A DNA stretch of 14,629 nucleotides. It comes from Alphaproteobacteria bacterium (GTDB lineage Bacteria > Pseudomonadota > Alphaproteobacteria > Puniceispirillales > UBA1172). The notes under the pieces are model-generated. The model ran no database searches and had not been told where the DNA came from. It was given only the letters and a program-made list of their open reading frames with translations. Positions 13,120 to 14,629 of the stretch are shown here, one piece after another. Location of the stretch: the NCBI GenBank assembly GCA_021296375.1, contig JAGWAQ010000005.1, positions 24,184-38,812 on the forward strand. The letters run 5' to 3'. The translations under genes were made by a program, and so were the position numbers. Each line of letters begins with the position of its first letter. Position 1 is the stretch's first letter.

Positions 13120-14629
13120 CTATTTGCAGTTCTTCAGAAACTCAAAAGTGTTGATCTTGGATTGCTTGGTCAGCACCCGCCTTTCATCGTTGGGCATGCC
13201 GCCATATTCCACCACCATGCCATCCACGGTGTAATAGGAGGTGTAGTCGTTCCAGTTGCCGCTGGTCCAGGTGTGGACGTAATCTTCCTTGGGGTAAACG
13301 CCGCCGGAATTGACCCAATCGTTCGGTTCATTATTTGCCCATTTGGTAAAGCTCGGGGGGATGACATGCCCCCCGACATCAGGCGGGTTATAGACGGTGA
13401 AGCCGGACCCGCTGTCTTGACCAAAATAAAGCGCTTGGCCGCTGCCGCCGTCATGGTCAGCATAACCGGTATCAGAAGAACTCCATTCCCCTTCCGGCCC
13501 CGTCACCCAGTACCAGTAGCCTTCACCGGCGGTGTCCTTGGAATTGTATTTGCCGTATGGCCCCGCCGAGGTGTCGGTGTTGCTGGTGGGGTCACCGCAG
13601 GAATTGTCGCGTTCGCATTCACGGTCAGACCCCCCGAGCCAGCCGAATGACCCGGCGATACGTTCCACCGCGCAGGTGTCTTCTTCAGCGGTGGTGATGG
13701 TCGCAAGGTAGCCTTCCAGCCCGAAAAGTTTGCGGCTGTCGCTGCCGGCATCGACCCGCGCGTCTTCCCAATCGGCGAGGCATTGGCCATAGGTATTGGC
13801 GCCAGTGCCAGCTTCGGCATGGCAGTTGTAGGACGCCCCTTCGTCATCGTAATCGACAAAGTCAAACCAGTGGTAACAGGTCGAGATATTGTCATCATTG
13901 TCGTTGTTGTTGATGTTCTTGCAGGCAATGTAATTGCTGATCTTGCATGGAATCGCCCCGCCAAGAGAGAACAGGAAGGATTTTTCCCGCATATAGGTCT
14001 GGCTGGAGGTGGAATAGGTGATCTCGCGAAATACCTTTTCCCAGTTCTCCAGGGTTCGCTGGGTGGTGGCGGGGCTGTTGCAGTTGTTGGCGGTGGTGGT
14101 GCAGATTTTCATGATCCCGTTGGTGGGTTCATATTCGGCGGTGATGTTGGGCCAGATGACACTGCCGTTGGATTTGATGTTTTTGTAATAGTAATAGGTC
14201 TTGCTGACGCCATTGATGGTTTCCGTCACCGGTCCGGCTTTGGTGGCGTCAAAGAAATAGAGATCATCATTGGCTTCAAGGCTGGTGTCATCGATCCGCA
14301 CCACGGCTTCGGCAATATTGCTGCCGCCGGTATCAAACCCGGCGATATTCGGGGCGATCTTGCACAGCTCGGCGTTATCCAGCCCCTTGCCTGTCAGGAT
14401 CAGGCTGTTGTCCCCCACCCATACCGTTGTCCCCACCACTTCCTTGGCCACTTCAGCGTTGATCCACAAGACGCCATCAGCCAGCGTGAAGAAACTTGAG
14501 CCGGTCTGCAGCCAGTCGCTTTCGGATGTTTTGGTCCAGCCATTGGCGGCATTGGCGGCTGTGCAGCGGTTCACGCTCTGGTCGCTGGATCTGTCGATAT
14601 AGTCGTGTTTCCAGAGGGTATGATGGGCC
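13120..14629 (-). CDS. Cysteine-rich C-type lectin-like domain protein, C-terminal part (runs off window)
   Basis: The frame is open from the right edge to a TAG at 13120-13122, giving about 502 residues of a larger protein whose start is outside. The last 220 or so residues form a C-type lectin-like domain: a YHWFDFVDYDD strand, FGLEGYLATITTAEED, FGWLGGSD, GYWYWVTGPEGEW, FTKWANNEPNDW and SGNWNDYTS...GMVVEYGG. The EPN (codons at 13318-13329) and WND (13246-13254) motifs are the calcium and sugar ligands of mannose-type lectins. Upstream, LENWEKVFREITYSTSS followed by REKSFLFSLGG resembles the repeat edge of cadherin-like adhesin domains. Many cysteines (more than ten in about 150 residues around the lectin start) suggest disulfides and export. 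A GTG at 14574 is internal, not a start. Likely a surface or secreted adhesin; the ligand and full domain layout are unknown. The codon for W and the TAG end are followed by 101 bases to the next gene. Confidence 0.8.
   Translation of the reverse strand, partial: AHHTLWKHDYIDRSSDQSVNRCTAANAANGWTKTSESDWLQTGSSFFTLADGVLWINAEVAKEVVGTTVWVGDNSLILTGKGLDNAELCKIAPNIAGFDTGGSNIAEAVVRIDDTSLEANDDLYFFDATKAGPVTETINGVSKTYYYYKNIKSNGSVIWPNITAEYEPTNGIMKICTTTANNCNSPATTQRTLENWEKVFREITYSTSSQTYMREKSFLFSLGGAIPCKISNYIACKNINNNDNDDNISTCYHWFDFVDYDDEGASYNCHAEAGTGANTYGQCLADWEDARVDAGSDSRKLFGLEGYLATITTAEEDTCAVERIAGSFGWLGGSDRECERDNSCGDPTSNTDTSAGPYGKYNSKDTAGEGYWYWVTGPEGEWSSSDTGYADHDGGSGQALYFGQDSGSGFTVYNPPDVGGHVIPPSFTKWANNEPNDWVNSGGVYPKEDYVHTWTSGNWNDYTSYYTVDGMVVEYGGMPNDERRVLTKQSKINTFEFLKNCK

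Overview
The window looks like part of an alphaproteobacterial chromosome. It is fairly GC-rich with strong codon bias, and its housekeeping genes are of proteobacterial type: a two-subunit MutA/MutB methylmalonyl-CoA mutase, SufE, a GlxA-type AraC regulator, an Lrp/AsnC regulator and MmsA. The taxon is inferred from protein style and gene content, not from a marker gene. I see no phage, transposon, CRISPR, tRNA or rRNA.

Layout. (1) 1-459, minus strand: N-terminal part of a GT39-type membrane glycosyltransferase, running off the left edge. (2) 630-4564, plus: an overlapping mutA-mutB operon for adenosylcobalamin-dependent methylmalonyl-CoA mutase. (3) 4647-5063, plus: sufE, converging with a GlxA/AraC-type regulator (5067-6056, minus) that has two perfect inverted repeats in front of it. 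(4) 6057-6984: an AT-richer island with a UUCG-capped hairpin and a NYN-domain (PIN-like nuclease) gene. (5) 7054-8814: a TrmH/SpoU RNA methyltransferase and a convergent RlmI-like methyltransferase. The latter is preceded on its own strand by a textbook intrinsic terminator. (6) 9020-9826: a GT2 glycosyltransferase. (7) 9955-12052: an Lrp/AsnC regulator, a 25-codon upstream ORF with a strong ribosome binding site, and mmsA. (8) 12071-14629, minus: a disordered hexapeptide-repeat protein and the C-terminal part of a large cysteine-rich C-type lectin-like protein that runs off the right edge.

Metabolic logic. MmsA turns methylmalonate semialdehyde (valine, thymine or inositol breakdown) into propionyl-CoA. 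After carboxylation and epimerisation by enzymes not in this window, MutAB isomerises methylmalonyl-CoA to succinyl-CoA. The two loci therefore act on one route to the TCA cycle although they lie 6 kb apart. The Lrp-type regulator directly upstream of mmsA is a reasonable candidate for its control.

A recurring theme is short tandem duplication: 15 bp inside mutA, 30 bp across the mutB stop codon, 32 bp across the TrmH-family stop codon, and nine 18-bp units in the repeat protein. I did not find a clear new defence or mobile system. The best leads for something undescribed are the orphan terminator and leader at 8815-8910, the hairpin in front of the NYN gene, the mmsA upstream ORF and the lectin.
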